Shown here piece by piece: positions 10,846 to 21,172 of a stretch of 64,000 nt of DNA. Source of the stretch: Cricetomys ansorgei (lineage: Eukaryota > Chordata > Mammalia > Rodentia > Nesomyidae); NCBI GenBank assembly GCA_026225945.1, contig JAMJFZ010000818.1:5540001-5604000 (forward strand), given 5' to 3'. The notes under the pieces were generated by a model. The model saw only the letters and a program-made list of their open reading frames with translations. It ran no database searches and was not told where the DNA came from. The position numbers were made by a program, and so were the translations under genes. Position 1 is the stretch's first letter; each line of letters opens with the position of its first letter.

Positions 10846-10960
10846 CAATTTTTTTTTGAAACAGGGTTAGCTGTGTAGCTAACGCTGGCCTTGAATTCAC
10901 AGCAATCCTCCTGCCTCAGCCTCATAAGTGCTAAGTTTACAGCATACACCAAGTGTTACT
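10846..10960 (-). repeat. Old B1/PB1-type SINE, antisense
   Basis: A T-run, then 'gaaacagggttagctgtgta', 'ggccttgaattcacagcaat' and 'cctcctgcctcagcctcata' give a reversed 7SL-derived monomer without the 29-bp internal duplication, as in proto-B1. Confidence 0.7.
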
Positions 10961-11029
10961 TTGAAGGTATCTCCTAACAGGCTTTAGGTTTCTTTTTCTT
11001 CCTCTGTTTTATTTTGTATTGTGTTTCAC

Positions 11030-11160
11030 GACAGGGTGTTACTATGTAGCCCAGGCTGGATTGCAGCAGGCTATGTAGCCCAGGCTGGCTTCAAACTCAA
11101 TACCTTCCTGCCTTAGCACCCCCAAGTGCTAAGGCTAGAGGCAAGGGCCACCACATTTGT
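11030..11160 (-). repeat. B1-type SINE, antisense
   Basis: 'gacagggtgttactatgtag' and a doubled 'tatgtagcccaggctgg' motif (the internal duplication) are followed by 'cccccaagtgctaaggctag'. Diverged. Confidence 0.75.
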
Positions 11161-11732
11161 CTGTTTATAATCTTATATACATTGAGTCATTCTTTGACCA
11201 AGAATTAGAAACTGCTCAGAGCTCAGTAACAGGTTTTCCCAAGGCTCATATTTCCCATCTTGTTTCTATGTAATTCTATTAAAATCTTAAGGTCAGATGA
11301 TATTAAAAGTATTGGGATGGTTTGCAGAATAATAATTATGTATCAAAGTGAAGCTGCCCAAACTGTGATGTTCAGGAAATTCTTTAAACAGAGGGTGGGG
11401 GTGATATCAAAAGAAAGGGGTCTTTGAAGTCCTAAACATGCATTAAGATAAAAATAATTGCTTTAATAAATTCATTCCATAGACTGCAATCTTTAATAGC
11501 AGTGAATAAAAGCTCAGTTAGAGGAATCAATTTCGACCGGACAAGATGAAAATAAACATCACAATGTCAGCCCAACCATACAGGGGACTGAGAAACTTTC
11601 CCCTAAAAGGATGTTTTGAAATGTCAATCACAGAAGTCAGAGAAAAATCCTTTTTCTGCCAGCCGGGGCTTCATCTCATCTTCTGCTGATTTGAAATCTA
11701 CCTCACAAAATCTGTTCACCATCAGTGTCAGT
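11161..11732. other. AT-rich repeat-free block, conserved-element candidate
   Basis: About 570 bp without repeats, rich in TAAT/ATTA motifs (for example 'cagaataataattatgtatc', 'gctttaataaattcattcc'). No long open frame. A possible distal regulatory element, unproven. Confidence 0.3.
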
Positions 11733-11740
11733 GTCTCTCT

Positions 11741-11815
<75 letters not shown>
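11733..11815. repeat. Compound (TC)n(TG)n microsatellite
   Basis: About 39 bp of TC-rich repeat change abruptly into about 43 bp of TG repeat. The TG part abuts the tail of the antisense B3 that follows. Confidence 0.95.
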
Positions 11816-11816
<1 letters not shown>

Positions 11817-12068
11817 GAGCCAGAAGTCTGTTAGGTATTGTTTCTCGATCTCTATCCACCTTGCTTTTTGACACAGGTCTCTCATTTAACCTGGGGCTCA
11901 CTGATGGGACTGGGCTGGCCAGTGAGGTCCAGGAATCTTCTAGTCTCTACCTCCTTGATGTTGGGGTCACAGGTCCATAGCCAGCTTTTTAAGTGGGTGT
12001 TGGGGATCCTAATTCAGGTCTTCATGCTTCCACAGCAAGCACTTGGACTGACCTATCTCCCTGGTCCT
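11816..12068 (-). repeat. B3-family SINE, antisense
   Basis: 'acacaggtctctcatttaac', 'gggctggccagtgaggtcca' and 'aagtgggtgttggggatcct', ending near 'tgacctatctccctgg', follow reversed B3 order. Confidence 0.75.
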
Positions 12069-12962
12069 GTGATGTTCTTAAAAATTACATTTGACCACAC
12101 AAATTTCCTAATTGAACCAGATAAAGAAATGGGAGCAGGAGGCCATTTTCTGGGACTTTCCAAAGGGAGCGATCCCAACTACCACTGCCCCAGGAAACTT
12201 GAAAGGAGGGGTTGGCTCTGTACATCAGCCCCTTGGGTGTCAGGCAGGAAATGTCCTTGTCTGAGAGATCTTCGTAGTGCCTGTCAGCCTGCTTCATCTC
12301 AGCACTCAGCACTGCCATTGACGAAAGTTAAACGGCTTCTTTTGAGATAAAGGACATTTCAAGAGGAAGTCTGTGGCTGTCAGGATCATCACTGATGGGA
12401 TGCAGTCAGACACTTGTTAATAATCCATCTGGGATGTCAGGGATGGCTAAGCAGCTCTGGCCATTCAGGCATTTAACCACCCTCCCTGCACTATCCTAAC
12501 ACGGCCCTCTGGACCCAGAGTTCTCCAATGGTACTATGGGCTTTGCTTGTCTTATATGATGCAGTGGGGTGAAAGCACTGAATCCAACGTGGGTGTTCTG
12601 ACTAGCAGTTTATGGGAGACAAAGCAATGAAAAGACTGCACTAGCTTATCAGGTAGTTAGCTGATACCTTGGGAATGACTGGGCCATCAGGAGGCTGAAA
12701 CACTCATGAAAACCACCAGCTGGAATTTTCATTTCACGACGGGCCTATATGTCTCACAGAATCTGAAGCAGGAGCTAGTGGGCTGGGAGCCACAAAGAGA
12801 CAGAGCTTGGGCCTGAAGCAGCGAGGAGAGGCCTGGATCTCTTCTAAGGTGACAGCTACAGAGAGGGGTAGGGGATGGGTACAGACAGAAGGAAGGGAAA
12901 GAGGGAGGGAGACAGGTTCAAAAGACCAAAAGAACAGATAATAGATGTGGAAGTCTTTTATC
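12069..12962. other. Single-copy sequence, 0.9 kb
   Basis: No repeat family recognised. A 170-aa frame starting upstream in the B3 runs into this interval, but its first part is SINE sequence and the rest has no domain-like pattern. Confidence 0.4.
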
Positions 12963-13197
12963 CTGGGCTGGGGTGTAGCTCAGTTGGCAGAGTACTTGCC
13001 TAGCGTGCACAAGGCCCTGGGTTCTATCCCCAGAACTGCATGAACCAGGCATGCAATGCACAGCTGTAGTCACAACACTACGAGGTAGACTAGGCAGGTA
13101 GTTCAGGGTCATTCTCAGCTACTCAGCAAGTTTGCAGCCATCCTGGGCTACATGAGATGCTGTCTTTCAGAATAAAAGAGAAGAGAAAGGAAGGAAA
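12963..13197 (+). repeat. B4 (ID_B1) SINE
   Basis: A clean ID-like head ('gctggggtgtagctcagttg', 'tgggttctatccccagaac') is followed by the B1-like half ('catcctgggctacatgagat') and an A/G-rich tail. One of the best-preserved B4 copies here. Confidence 0.9.
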
Positions 13198-13212
13198 GAA
13201 GAAAGAAAAAGA

Positions 13213-13300
13213 GGCTGGGAGGTGTCTTAGCCAAAAGCATGGTAAGCAAGCTTGAGGACATGAGTTCAATACCTAGAACCCACTTAAAAAATCCTGTATG
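13213..13300 (+). repeat. B3-family SINE, left part
   Basis: 'gctgggaggtgtcttagcca' to 'ctagaacccacttaaaaaa'. Interrupted at its A-rich bridge by a B2. Confidence 0.65.
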
Positions 13301-13520
13301 AGCTGGATAGATAGCCTAAGAATGCCTACTAATCTGTTCTTGCAGAGGACCTGAGCTCGGTTCTCAGCACCCACATAGTGGCTCACAGTTGCCTGTGACT
13401 ACAGGGTATCTTACACCTTCTTCATGCAAGCCTCCATGGGCACCAGGCACACATGACACACAGTCATATATGCAGTCAAAGCACCCACACGCATAAATAA
13501 TACATAAATATTTTTAAAAA
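13301..13520 (+). repeat. B2 SINE nested in a B3
   Basis: 'agctggatagatagcctaag', 'gacctgagctcggttctcag' and 'gtggctcacagttgcctgtg', with tail 'aatacataaatatttttaaa'. It splits the B3; the short flanks 'cctgtatg' and 'gtgacatg' are a degraded target duplication. Confidence 0.8.
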
Positions 13521-13755
13521 GTGACATGTGGTGGTAGCTTGTTTGTAATCTTAGCACTGGAGAGGTGGAGACAGGAGGACTTGCTGTTCGCTGGCTGGCC
13601 AGACTATAACCTACTCAGCGTGTTCCAGGCCAATGAGAGAACCTGTCTCAAAGAACAGGGTGGTGATCTGAAGTTGACCTTTGCACCCCACCCCCACCCC
13701 TGGCAAACACACACACATGTACACATGCCCCTGTGCACATGGACCCACAGACAAA
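13521..13755 (+). repeat. B3-family SINE, right part
   Basis: 'gtgacatgtggtggtagctt', 'ggctggctggccagacta', 'ccaggccaatgagagaacct' and a CA-rich tail continue the element from 13213-13300. Confidence 0.75.
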
Positions 13756-14640
13756 AGCAGTCTTTTAGCCTATTTGATTCTACTGAGTTTTGTTTTGTTC
13801 TTGCTCATTAGTATTTACTGACAGATTCTCTGCCTGAACGAAAACGTTCCTCATATTTCTGAACCTTCCCCTGACTATCTGTGTACTGCCTTATAAGATC
13901 CAGTTTTAGGCAGAACAAGAAAACAAAACAAGACAAAACGAAAACAAAAACAAAGTCAGTTCCTCTGGAATCCCTGTCCTCCTGCCTTTAACACTCATTT
14001 TATCCTAATCCCCCTTTCCCCTGCCCTCTTAATAATTTTTGCATCCGTGGGTCCCCGCCCTATTTCTTGGCTATAAATCCTTGCTTGCTCATACTATATT
14101 AGAAGTTAGGACTGGTCCTGAATGAAGTCTCTCTCAGCCGGCTTTAACCAGTGAACATCACCTTCAGAAACATACATATAAATTTCACGTTCAGATTCTT
14201 TCATAGTGTCGACTTAGTACTTGACGCAGGAGGTCAGACTGAACTGGCACAGCCTACCCCTCACAGCTCTCCGGTACAATTAACACTTCCCTCACCACCT
14301 TGCCTTTCGGCCCAGCTGGTGGAGGGAGGTCCTGAATAAAACACCCCATTTAGAGTATTGTATAAGACCCCACTAAATGTGCAGTCCTCCTCTGCAGGAA
14401 CAGATGATGCCATGAAGCCCTTTCTAACAGATATAGTAAAAATAACTATGTATCCAAAGTGGAGATCATTTCTGCCAATTTTCTTCAACAAATTAAGTCA
14501 ATTTTCCTTAGCAATATAATCACTTCTTGGTCCTTAACCCAGTGTCTTACTCTAGTGCTCCAAGCTTTCAGCCCGGTTATCTTAGAAAGGGCAGGAAATG
14601 TCCCGTGCAGATGAGAACTCATGTCCCACCAAGGCTGTTG
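13756..14640. other. Mostly single-copy; possible LTR remnant
   Basis: An A/C-rich simple stretch at 13909-13956 is followed by unassigned DNA. 'tggctataaatcc' near 14070 resembles a TATA box of an LTR, but no termini or family could be recognised. Confidence 0.3.
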
Positions 14641-14797
14641 GTTTACACAGTGCAGAGAACATATGAAGACAGTGTTGTGTGCAAGCACATGTGCCCAGTG
14701 ATGTGCCTGCAGAGACCATAGGTGGATGTCTGGTGTCCTCCTCCCATGCTAGCAAGCCTCTGCAGTCTTCATGCCTTACGAACATGCGTGTGCACGC

Positions 14798-14849
<52 letters not shown>

Positions 14850-14885
14850 ATCAGTGCTGGGGTAACAGGTATACCCAGCCTTATC
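14641..14885. repeat. SINE debris around a (CA)n tract
   Basis: Short B3-like segments ('tgctggggtaacaggtatac') surround a (CA)n run at 14797-14848. Orientation cannot be decided. Confidence 0.4.
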
Positions 14886-15117
14886 TAGATTTACCTTGTT
14901 TTTGGAGACAAGATCTATCTCTGCACCTGTGGCTCACTGAGTAGGACAGGCTGGTCACTCAGCATGGTCCAGTAACCTACCCATCTCCACCTCCCTGTAC
15001 CGGTAAGAGTGCATGTCACCGCACTTGGCTTCTTATGTGAATTCTATGGGTCAAACGAGGGGCCTTCATGCTTGTGTGGGAAATACTTTACTGACTGAGC
15101 CACCTCCCCAGCCCTCT
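14886..15117 (-). repeat. B3-family SINE, antisense
   Basis: 'tttttggagacaagatctat', 'acctgtggctcactgagtag' and the head 'gactgagccacctccccagc' are in reverse B3 order. Confidence 0.8.
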
Positions 15118-15449
15118 GTAGTTTCTTTATAGTGCTGACTCAGTTCACATTAATCTGGACTCTGGCCTCGGGACTTGTAGGGTACACTGCTACCATGGGG
15201 ATCTGCGAAGCTGGGACTCTGGAATGCCAGCACAACTCCTCAGCCAAAGAGGGATTTCTCCCTACCGCCCCTGGAGTCTCTCAAGAGAAAGGAGGGAGGG
15301 TATGATGTCCACCAGTGGGCTATGAGCAAGCTCCTGTGAGGTAGCTGAACAGCCCCTTAGCCACTTTAGCCTGTAACTCAGAATGTTTATTTCTTCCTTG
15401 CAGATGATGGGATGTGTTAAATTTCTTTCATGCATTCTGTTTAAATTCA
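15118..15449. other. Single-copy sequence
   Basis: No recognised repeat or gene. Confidence 0.4.
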
Positions 15450-15496
15450 TACACACACACACACGCACACACACACACACACATACATACACACAA
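15450..15496. repeat. (CA)n microsatellite
   Basis: Imperfect CA repeat with one CG and two TACA interruptions. No SINE tail is adjacent. Confidence 0.9.
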
Positions 15497-16017
15497 ACCC
15501 TGTCATCTGGACATGACAAACCACATCTTAAACAACAGAGAACTCCGGATAAGAGGGAAATTAAAGCCCAGTAGCTGCAATCCAGCTTTATGTATCATAA
15601 TTACGTGGTGGCACCAAGCATTTTTGAATTTTAAGATTTGTTTTCTGCTCCTAGTCAAATAAAACAGGGATGAGATTTAATTTACCCTATGATTTTCCTG
15701 TGCTTACAAAGCCAGAATTTTACAGTTCAGTACATGGAGCAGAGAGAAACGGAACATGTATTAGAATCGCTGCAGCAATCGCCTAAGGCTAGCGGGTTTC
15801 AATTTCTCTCCCAGATCCATAGGATTGAATAATAGATACCAACAACACTGCGAAGCTTAAGAGTCCTCGGTGGAAAAGCCTTGCTGAGGAGACCTCTGAG
15901 AACAATCACCAGCAGTAGTCCAGAGCTCTGGCCACGTCACGGCTACTTCTCAGCTCTGTTCCATTAGCCTATTAATCCAACTGCTCTGAGATAAAGCTAA
16001 AGCTGTTTGGCTCAAAC
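15497..16017. other. Single-copy sequence
   Basis: Repeat-free; no exon signals noted. Confidence 0.4.
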
Positions 16018-16019
16018 AC

Positions 16020-16098
<79 letters not shown>
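16018..16098. repeat. (TG)n(TA)n microsatellite
   Basis: A few TG units run into about 34 TA units. Long TA runs form cruciforms or melt easily. A 15-bp unit is duplicated in tandem right beside it (16096-16125). Confidence 0.95.
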
Positions 16099-16100
<2 letters not shown>

Positions 16101-16307
16101 TAGTAAACAGTATTCTAGTAAACAGTAAAGCCTATTAATTTTCAGAGAATTTGGAAAAATGAAGGACAATATGAAAAGGACCTTTCATGACACCACAAAT
16201 AAGTGCATTCTGGCAACAGTTTGGGTTGTCTGCCTGCATGGACATGTTATTTTAGTTTTGACACTGAGATTAAACCATATATGATATTTTGTGTTCCCCG
16301 TTTTTCT

Positions 16308-16369
16308 CCCTTCCTTCCTTCCTTCCTTCTTTCCTTCCTTCCTTCCTTCCTTCCTTCCTTCCTTCCTTC
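16308..16369. repeat. (CTTC)n microsatellite
   Basis: About 15 tetranucleotide units with one interruption, next to the T-rich start of an antisense B1. Confidence 0.95.
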
Positions 16370-16384
16370 GTCTCTTTCTTTACT

Positions 16385-16548
16385 TTTTGTTCGTTTCTTT
16401 ATTTGGAGACAAGGTCTCACCATCAGTCCTGACTGGCCTAGAACTCTTTATGCAGACTGTGCTGGCCTCAGTTGCACAGAGACTTCCTGCCACTGCCTCC
16501 GAAGTGCTGGGTTGATCAAAGGCATGTTCCACCACTGCAGGCATATCA
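16385..16548 (-). repeat. Old B1-type SINE, antisense
   Basis: 'tttggagacaaggtctcacc', 'tgactggcctagaactcttt' and 'cctccgaagtgctgggttga' follow the reversed B1 order. Diverged. Confidence 0.65.
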
Positions 16549-16555
16549 CACGTCT

Positions 16556-16852
16556 GTAATTTTCGTGCATGCGCATATGGAGGCCAGAGGCTGAAGTTGG
16601 GTGTTTCACTCTCAGGGATCACCCTCCACTTTGCGTTTTGAGGCAGGACTTCTCATTGACCCTGGACATCACTAGTTTGGCTTGATTGCCAGCAAGTCCC
16701 AGGGATCCTCCTGCCTCTGCCTTCTCAGTACTGGGAGGACAGGCATTTGCCACCACACCAGGCTTTTTAACATGAGTTCCCGGAGATCAAACTCAGGTCC
16801 TCACGTGTGTGTGGCAAAGTACTTTACCATCCGACCACCTCTGCAGCCCCAC
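16556..16852 (-). repeat. B3-family SINE, antisense
   Basis: 'gcatatggaggccagaggct', 'ttgattgccagcaagtccca', 'gagatcaaactcaggtcctc' and the head 'catccgaccacctctgcagc'. Confidence 0.8.
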
Positions 16853-17102
16853 TTCCGTAACTCGATACTGTAGTATTAAGGCATCATCAGAGACACCAAA
16901 ACCACATCATTCACTATTGGTGATGCGTGATATGTAATCGTAACCAGAATAGAAGGACTTGATCACATATAGTCAATGTGATGTATGATATAATAACACA
17001 CAAATATTCAAATTACCTCTTTTACTTTTGAAAGCATTTTTTTTTCACTTTCCTGGTAAAAACCTTAAATTAGCATAAAAGGCATTATGACCCCTTTGTC
17101 TT

Positions 17103-17219
17103 ACCCCAGAGTCCCACGCACCTGTCTGTGCCATACCAGAGCACCACACCCCCCTCTATGTACCCTAGAGTGCCATGCACCCCTCTGTGCCATCCCAGAG
17201 CACCACACACAACTCTGTG
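17103..17219. repeat. Short minisatellite, 29-bp units in a 59-bp dimer
   Basis: Four units alternate in type: units 1 and 3 read 'agagtccca' or 'agagtgcca', while units 2 and 4 read 'agagcacca'. This is a two-copy 59-bp higher-order repeat. Open frames across it are a by-product. Confidence 0.85.
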
Positions 17220-17490
17220 AATTCTGCATTTCCCATGGCCCAGCAGTCCCTCTGTCCTCGCTCCCCTGCTTCCCACACTCCTGCCTTCCCTCCCTCTCCT
17301 CAGCTCTCCCCCCTCCTCTCAACTCTCACCTTGGTTTAGGCCTTCATCACTTCCTCAAGGGAAACTCTACATGTAGGCCCAGGCCAGGTTCAATCCCAGT
17401 CTGGCTCTGGGAGATTTCCTGTGTCCTGTGTCCTCTTTGAACATTAGTGATAGCTGTTTTCCAGGATTGCTGTTTGCTTTCCTGTTCTCA
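17220..17490. other. Pyrimidine-rich single-copy sequence
   Basis: C/T-rich at 17225-17330. It may belong to the L2 that follows, but similarity is too weak to say. Confidence 0.3.
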
Positions 17491-17565
17491 TGACTACTAT
17501 CTCCCCAGCACCTAGCAGAGTGTCCCATGTAGGCACACGTGCAGTAAAATTCACTAAATTAAAAG
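17491..17565 (+). repeat. L2 LINE 3' end
   Basis: 'ctatctccccagcacctagc', 'agagtgtcccatgtaggcac' and 'cagtaaaattcactaaa' match the conserved end of L2 (…ccagcgcctagcacagtgcc…). Mammal-wide fossil. Confidence 0.55.
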
Positions 17566-17813
17566 ATGCAAGTAAGCACAAGGAAGGACATCACAGCAGG
17601 TCTGATCAGTTCCCAGAATAAACTCTTAAAAAGGTAAGCCAGGGCTATACCCCAGCCCTGGGTAGAAAGTAATTAGGCTTCAGGGTTTTGTTCCCTCCGT
17701 TTTCTACTGTCTTTAGGTTTCTCATATGAACTGAAGTTTCCAGTAAAATCCACTGACTGATTATACCTGTGATAGTAGACAGCTGGATAGCATACAGGTC
17801 CACAGCTGAGTTA

Positions 17814-18180
17814 TCCTGGACTCTCTAGCTCCCCAGAAGGCGATTCACTGCTCACCTGTGTGTGACCTAACACCCATCCCTGTGACTATTAAGTAAATCC
17901 TCTGGAATGCAAAAACAGCTCTGGGGCCTCCAACAGATACATTTTCAGCTTGCTGTAACCTGCCTACGTGATGTTCCCACCAACGTATCTAAGGATGCCT
18001 TGATTTATGAGTTCCTTTGTTCCATGGCTATAAAAAGCCCACAAAATTTTTACTTCACTGGAACACGATATTTGGGGCAAATTGAAACCTTGTTTCTGGG
18101 CCACGGTAGCTCACATTGGGATCAGAATAAATATCTCATATCCCCTTTGAAGTGAGAGCTGTGTTCTGGGTGAACACCCC
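17814..18180 (+). mobile_element. Rodent LTR fragment, sense
   Basis: It has LTR architecture: a TATA box at 18029-18036 (ggctataaaaagc) and an AATAAA at 18126-18131, followed by 'ctcatatcccctttgaagtg'. A diverged copy of the same family is at 25.7-26.1 kb, and the first 109 bp recur inverted at 18819-18926. No gag-pol follows. Confidence 0.55.
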
Positions 18181-18480
18181 AGGGCTCACCCTGCAGTGGT
18201 GGTTGCGACTTGTGGGTCTCTCCATCGCAACCCACCATCACTGCGGTTACTGCGCTTTAGCCTGCTTTACTGGCTGGTGGGCTTGAGTCTCTGGTCTGGG
18301 AATATCACATGCACTTCTCGGCTGTTTTCTTTTTCTTCTTCCCCTGCATGAGATGGGAAGGCTGTCAGGAGCTGGACTGACCCAGCTCGGCCCCAGATCT
18401 GGCCAAGCCCTGGTAAGTCAGCATTTCCTGGGGTTAGCCTTATTCATTGTGCACTGAGTATGTTTCAAAATGGTTCATTT
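18181..18480. other. Possible LTR leader with strong splice donor
   Basis: Downstream of the LTR, a pyrimidine-rich run (18325-18346) is followed by 60 nt and a consensus donor at 18413 (ctggtaagt). It could be retroviral leader or a chance splice site. Confidence 0.25.
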
Positions 18481-18926
18481 CTACCCTTTCCTACTCGGGA
18501 CGATGTGAGATTTTCCTCCCATGTTGACCGTGTGAACCGTATGTGATTCCAAGTGATAATCCCCACAAACAAGATGGAGCTTCCCCGAGTCCGTGCCCTT
18601 GGACATGTGTACCTGCGGTTAGTCTACACTTTGTCTCTAACAATCTATGAAAACAATATTTGGGTGATTCTGGGAGCTCCTGGCTTCTGTAGCTTCGTCT
18701 AAGGGACTCAGAAGCCACTTTGTCAAAAGTACCGACTCTTCACTTGGCCTGCAGGTACCCAGTGTGTGACCAAAACCCCAGGGGTTGTCTGGTGACTTTT
18801 TTAGCCTTTGGTTTGATGAGAGCTGTTTGTGCATTCCAGAGGATTCACTTAATAGTCACAGGGATGGGTGTTGGGTCACACACAGGTGAGCAGTGATGGC
18901 CTTTTTGGGAGCTAGAGAGTCCAGGA
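18481..18926 (-). mobile_element. Same LTR family, antisense fragment
   Basis: The outer 108 bp (18819-18926) are the reverse complement of 17814-17922 with only about seven differences. Moving inward, the match to the 17.8-kb copy fades, but 'tagcctttggtttgatgag' resembles the 25.7-kb copy. Confidence 0.5.
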
Positions 18927-18984
18927 TACATTTCCTCTGCCTCCTTTGCTTCTTTAAACTTCGGGTCTGACTCCTGTTCAACTC

Positions 18985-19392
18985 TGTACACAGACATGTG
19001 TCCTACTTAGCTTGAGCCTGGAGGAACCTGAGAAGGGAGTTCTCAGTTGACTGATTACCCAATCAGATTGGCCTGTGGGCATGTCTGTGGGGGGAATTGT
19101 CTTGATTGTTAACTGACATAGGAATGCCCAGCCCACTGTGGGTGAAATCATTCCCTGACCAGGTGGACCTGAGCTATATAAGAAAGTTAGCTGAGTGTAA
19201 GCCCATTGATAGCCAGCTAGCATGTAACACTCTTGATGGTGCTTGGTGTTGCGAACTGAGTCCTGTGCTTGCAGGTAATGCTAAGTGGAAAGCAAGCAGG
19301 CCTGCCTTCAAGTCCCTGCCCTGACTTCCTTTAGTGATAGACTATAGCAGGTGAGCTGAAATAAATCCTTTCGTGCTTTTGTCAGAGTGGAG
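18985..19392 (+). repeat. Rodent MaLR-like LTR, sense
   Basis: 'gtcttgattgttaactgaca', 'gcccagcccactgtgggtga', 'gagctatataagaaagttag' (TATA-like) and 'gctgaaataaatcctttcg' (poly-A signal) lie in LTR order. Same family as 5.0 and 25.3 kb. Confidence 0.65.
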
Positions 19393-19419
19393 GCAGGAGG
19401 TGGATGGGGGATGTCTTTC

Positions 19420-19637
19420 CTCAGTTGCTCTCAACCTTGTTTTCTGAGACAGTCTCTCAGTGAACCTAAGGCTCACAGAGTTGGCTAAGCTGGCTGGCCA
19501 GGAAGCTCAGGGACCCACCTGTCTCTGCCTCCCCAGCACTGGGATTATAGGCTTATGCTGCCATGCCTGGCTTTTTGTGTGGGTGTTCCCCAGTTTTAGA
19601 TCACAGATCCTTTAGCTGTTGTTCTCTCCCCTGAATA
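19420..19637 (-). repeat. B3-family SINE, antisense
   Basis: 'tgagacagtctctcagtgaa', 'ctaagctggctggccaggaa' and 'ccccagcactgggattatag', with a diverged head near 19620. Confidence 0.8.
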
Positions 19638-19726
19638 GGAACACCCCTCTCTATGACTTTGCAGATTCTCTCTCTCCCTTTGTAGTAGCAAGTGTGCCCG
19701 CTCCCAACTACCCAGATTCAAGACCA

Positions 19727-20129
19727 CTGTCTTATTGTTCTATTGCTGTGATGAAACACCATGACTGAAGCAAATTATAAGAGAAAACATTTAATTGGGG
19801 GTTTGCTTACAGTTTTAGAATATTAGTCCACAGGTATCATGGTAAGTATGGTGACAGGCAGGCAGGCATGGCTGGAACAGTAGCTCACACCTTATCCCCA
19901 ATATGCAGGCAAAGAGAGAGAGACAGAGAAAGACAGAGACAGAGAGAAAGAGATAGGAGACAGAGACAGGGCCCGTCATGGGATTTTGAAACCTCAAAGC
20001 CCACTTCCAGTGACACACCTCTTCTAGAGAGGCCACACCTCCTAATCCTTCCCAAACAGTTCCACTAACTGAGGCCTAGGCATTTAAATATGTGAACCTA
20101 TGGGGGCCTTTCTCATTCAAACCACCACA
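19727..20129 (-). repeat. Rodent MaLR-like LTR, antisense
   Basis: It begins 'tgtcttattgttctattgct' and ends 'tcattcaaaccaccacaa'. An internal (AGAGAC)n-like purine tract occupies 19910-19970. 'acctcctaatccttcccaaa' is a hallmark segment of this rodent family. Confidence 0.65.
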
Positions 20130-20905
20130 ACCACCTTGAGTTATAGACTTTCATTGGTGCTTTGGGACTTCTAGCACATAGGTTAGGTCAATGATGTAGA
20201 ACTTACTCCCTCTATTCCTCCAAACCTATAAGAACAAGAAACTGCCCTCCCCACCCCACCCCCACAATGGAAAGGTCTGTCTGTGGCCATGATGTCAGCT
20301 CTCCTAATAAAGTTCTTTCTGAAGTGTAATTGTTCTCTGCTTCCTTTCTACAGACCTGTCATTTCTTACAGTTGTAACACGCAACTCATGACCATATCTT
20401 ACAGGCTAGCTTGAAGCTTTTTCCAAATGAACTTACACTTGGTCATGCTTATCCATGCTTACCAGGCCTTCTCTTGCCTTCTCCTTGTCTGGGGCATGCA
20501 TGGTCACACTGCCTTATTTCTTTGCATGTTTCCATTTGTCTCCATCCTCTTTCAACTCCCCCCTCCTTCCATGGAAGAAACAATCTTAACTAAAACAGAC
20601 ACCAAACAAATAAGCAAATGATATACCCCACACTTGTGGAAATAATACCCCAAGCTGCTTGGGAGGGGTGGCTTTAGACATGACTATAGACACCTGGAAT
20701 GCTGATGGTTTGGGTAGGGCTTGCTTCCCCTCTGGCTGTAACCAACTACTGAACTCTGATTCCTTGTTGTTTATCGTCTCTGGTATGTCTGGAGATACAA
20801 CTTGTTCCATAAACTAATTGGATCAAATGGTGATTCTTTGGTGGGATGGTTCTAAAGTCGGTGTCTGGTGTTTGTTCTGATTCTCCCTGGTGTAAAATCT
20901 CTGCA
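20130..20905. other. Single-copy or unassigned sequence
   Basis: 'cctaataaagttctttctg' at about 20304 could be a poly(A) signal of a worn LTR. Otherwise nothing is recognised. Confidence 0.35.
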
Positions 20906-21172
20906 CAGCAGGACTGGGGAGATGGCTGTCAGTAAAGTGCTGTCTGTGCAAGCATGAGAGCCTGCATTGAACCTCAGCATCAATGTAAAAGCCAAGCGGA
21001 GAGGTAATCCCTGTGCTGGGGAGGCAGAGAAAGGAGGATCCCTGAGGCTTGCTGAATCCTTGAGCTCCAGGGTTGGTTATGAACCCCATCTCAAAATGTA
21101 AGATGGAGAATCATTTGGGAAGACACCAGATATCCACACAAATACACAAGTGCATATACATGCACACAGAAG
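20906..21172 (+). repeat. B3-family SINE
   Basis: 'gactggggagatggctgtca', 'gtgctggggaggcagagaaa' and 'gaggatccctgaggcttgct', with an A/CA-rich tail. Confidence 0.8.

Noticed and set aside
11838..12350. 170-aa plus frame
   Set aside because: Its first third is antisense B3 sequence and the remainder has no recognisable domain.
12963..13040. tRNA-like head with A and B boxes as a possible tRNA gene
   Set aside because: It continues into a B1-like half and an A-rich tail, so it is a B4 SINE. Other ID/B4/B2/B3 heads were rejected as tRNA genes for the same reason.
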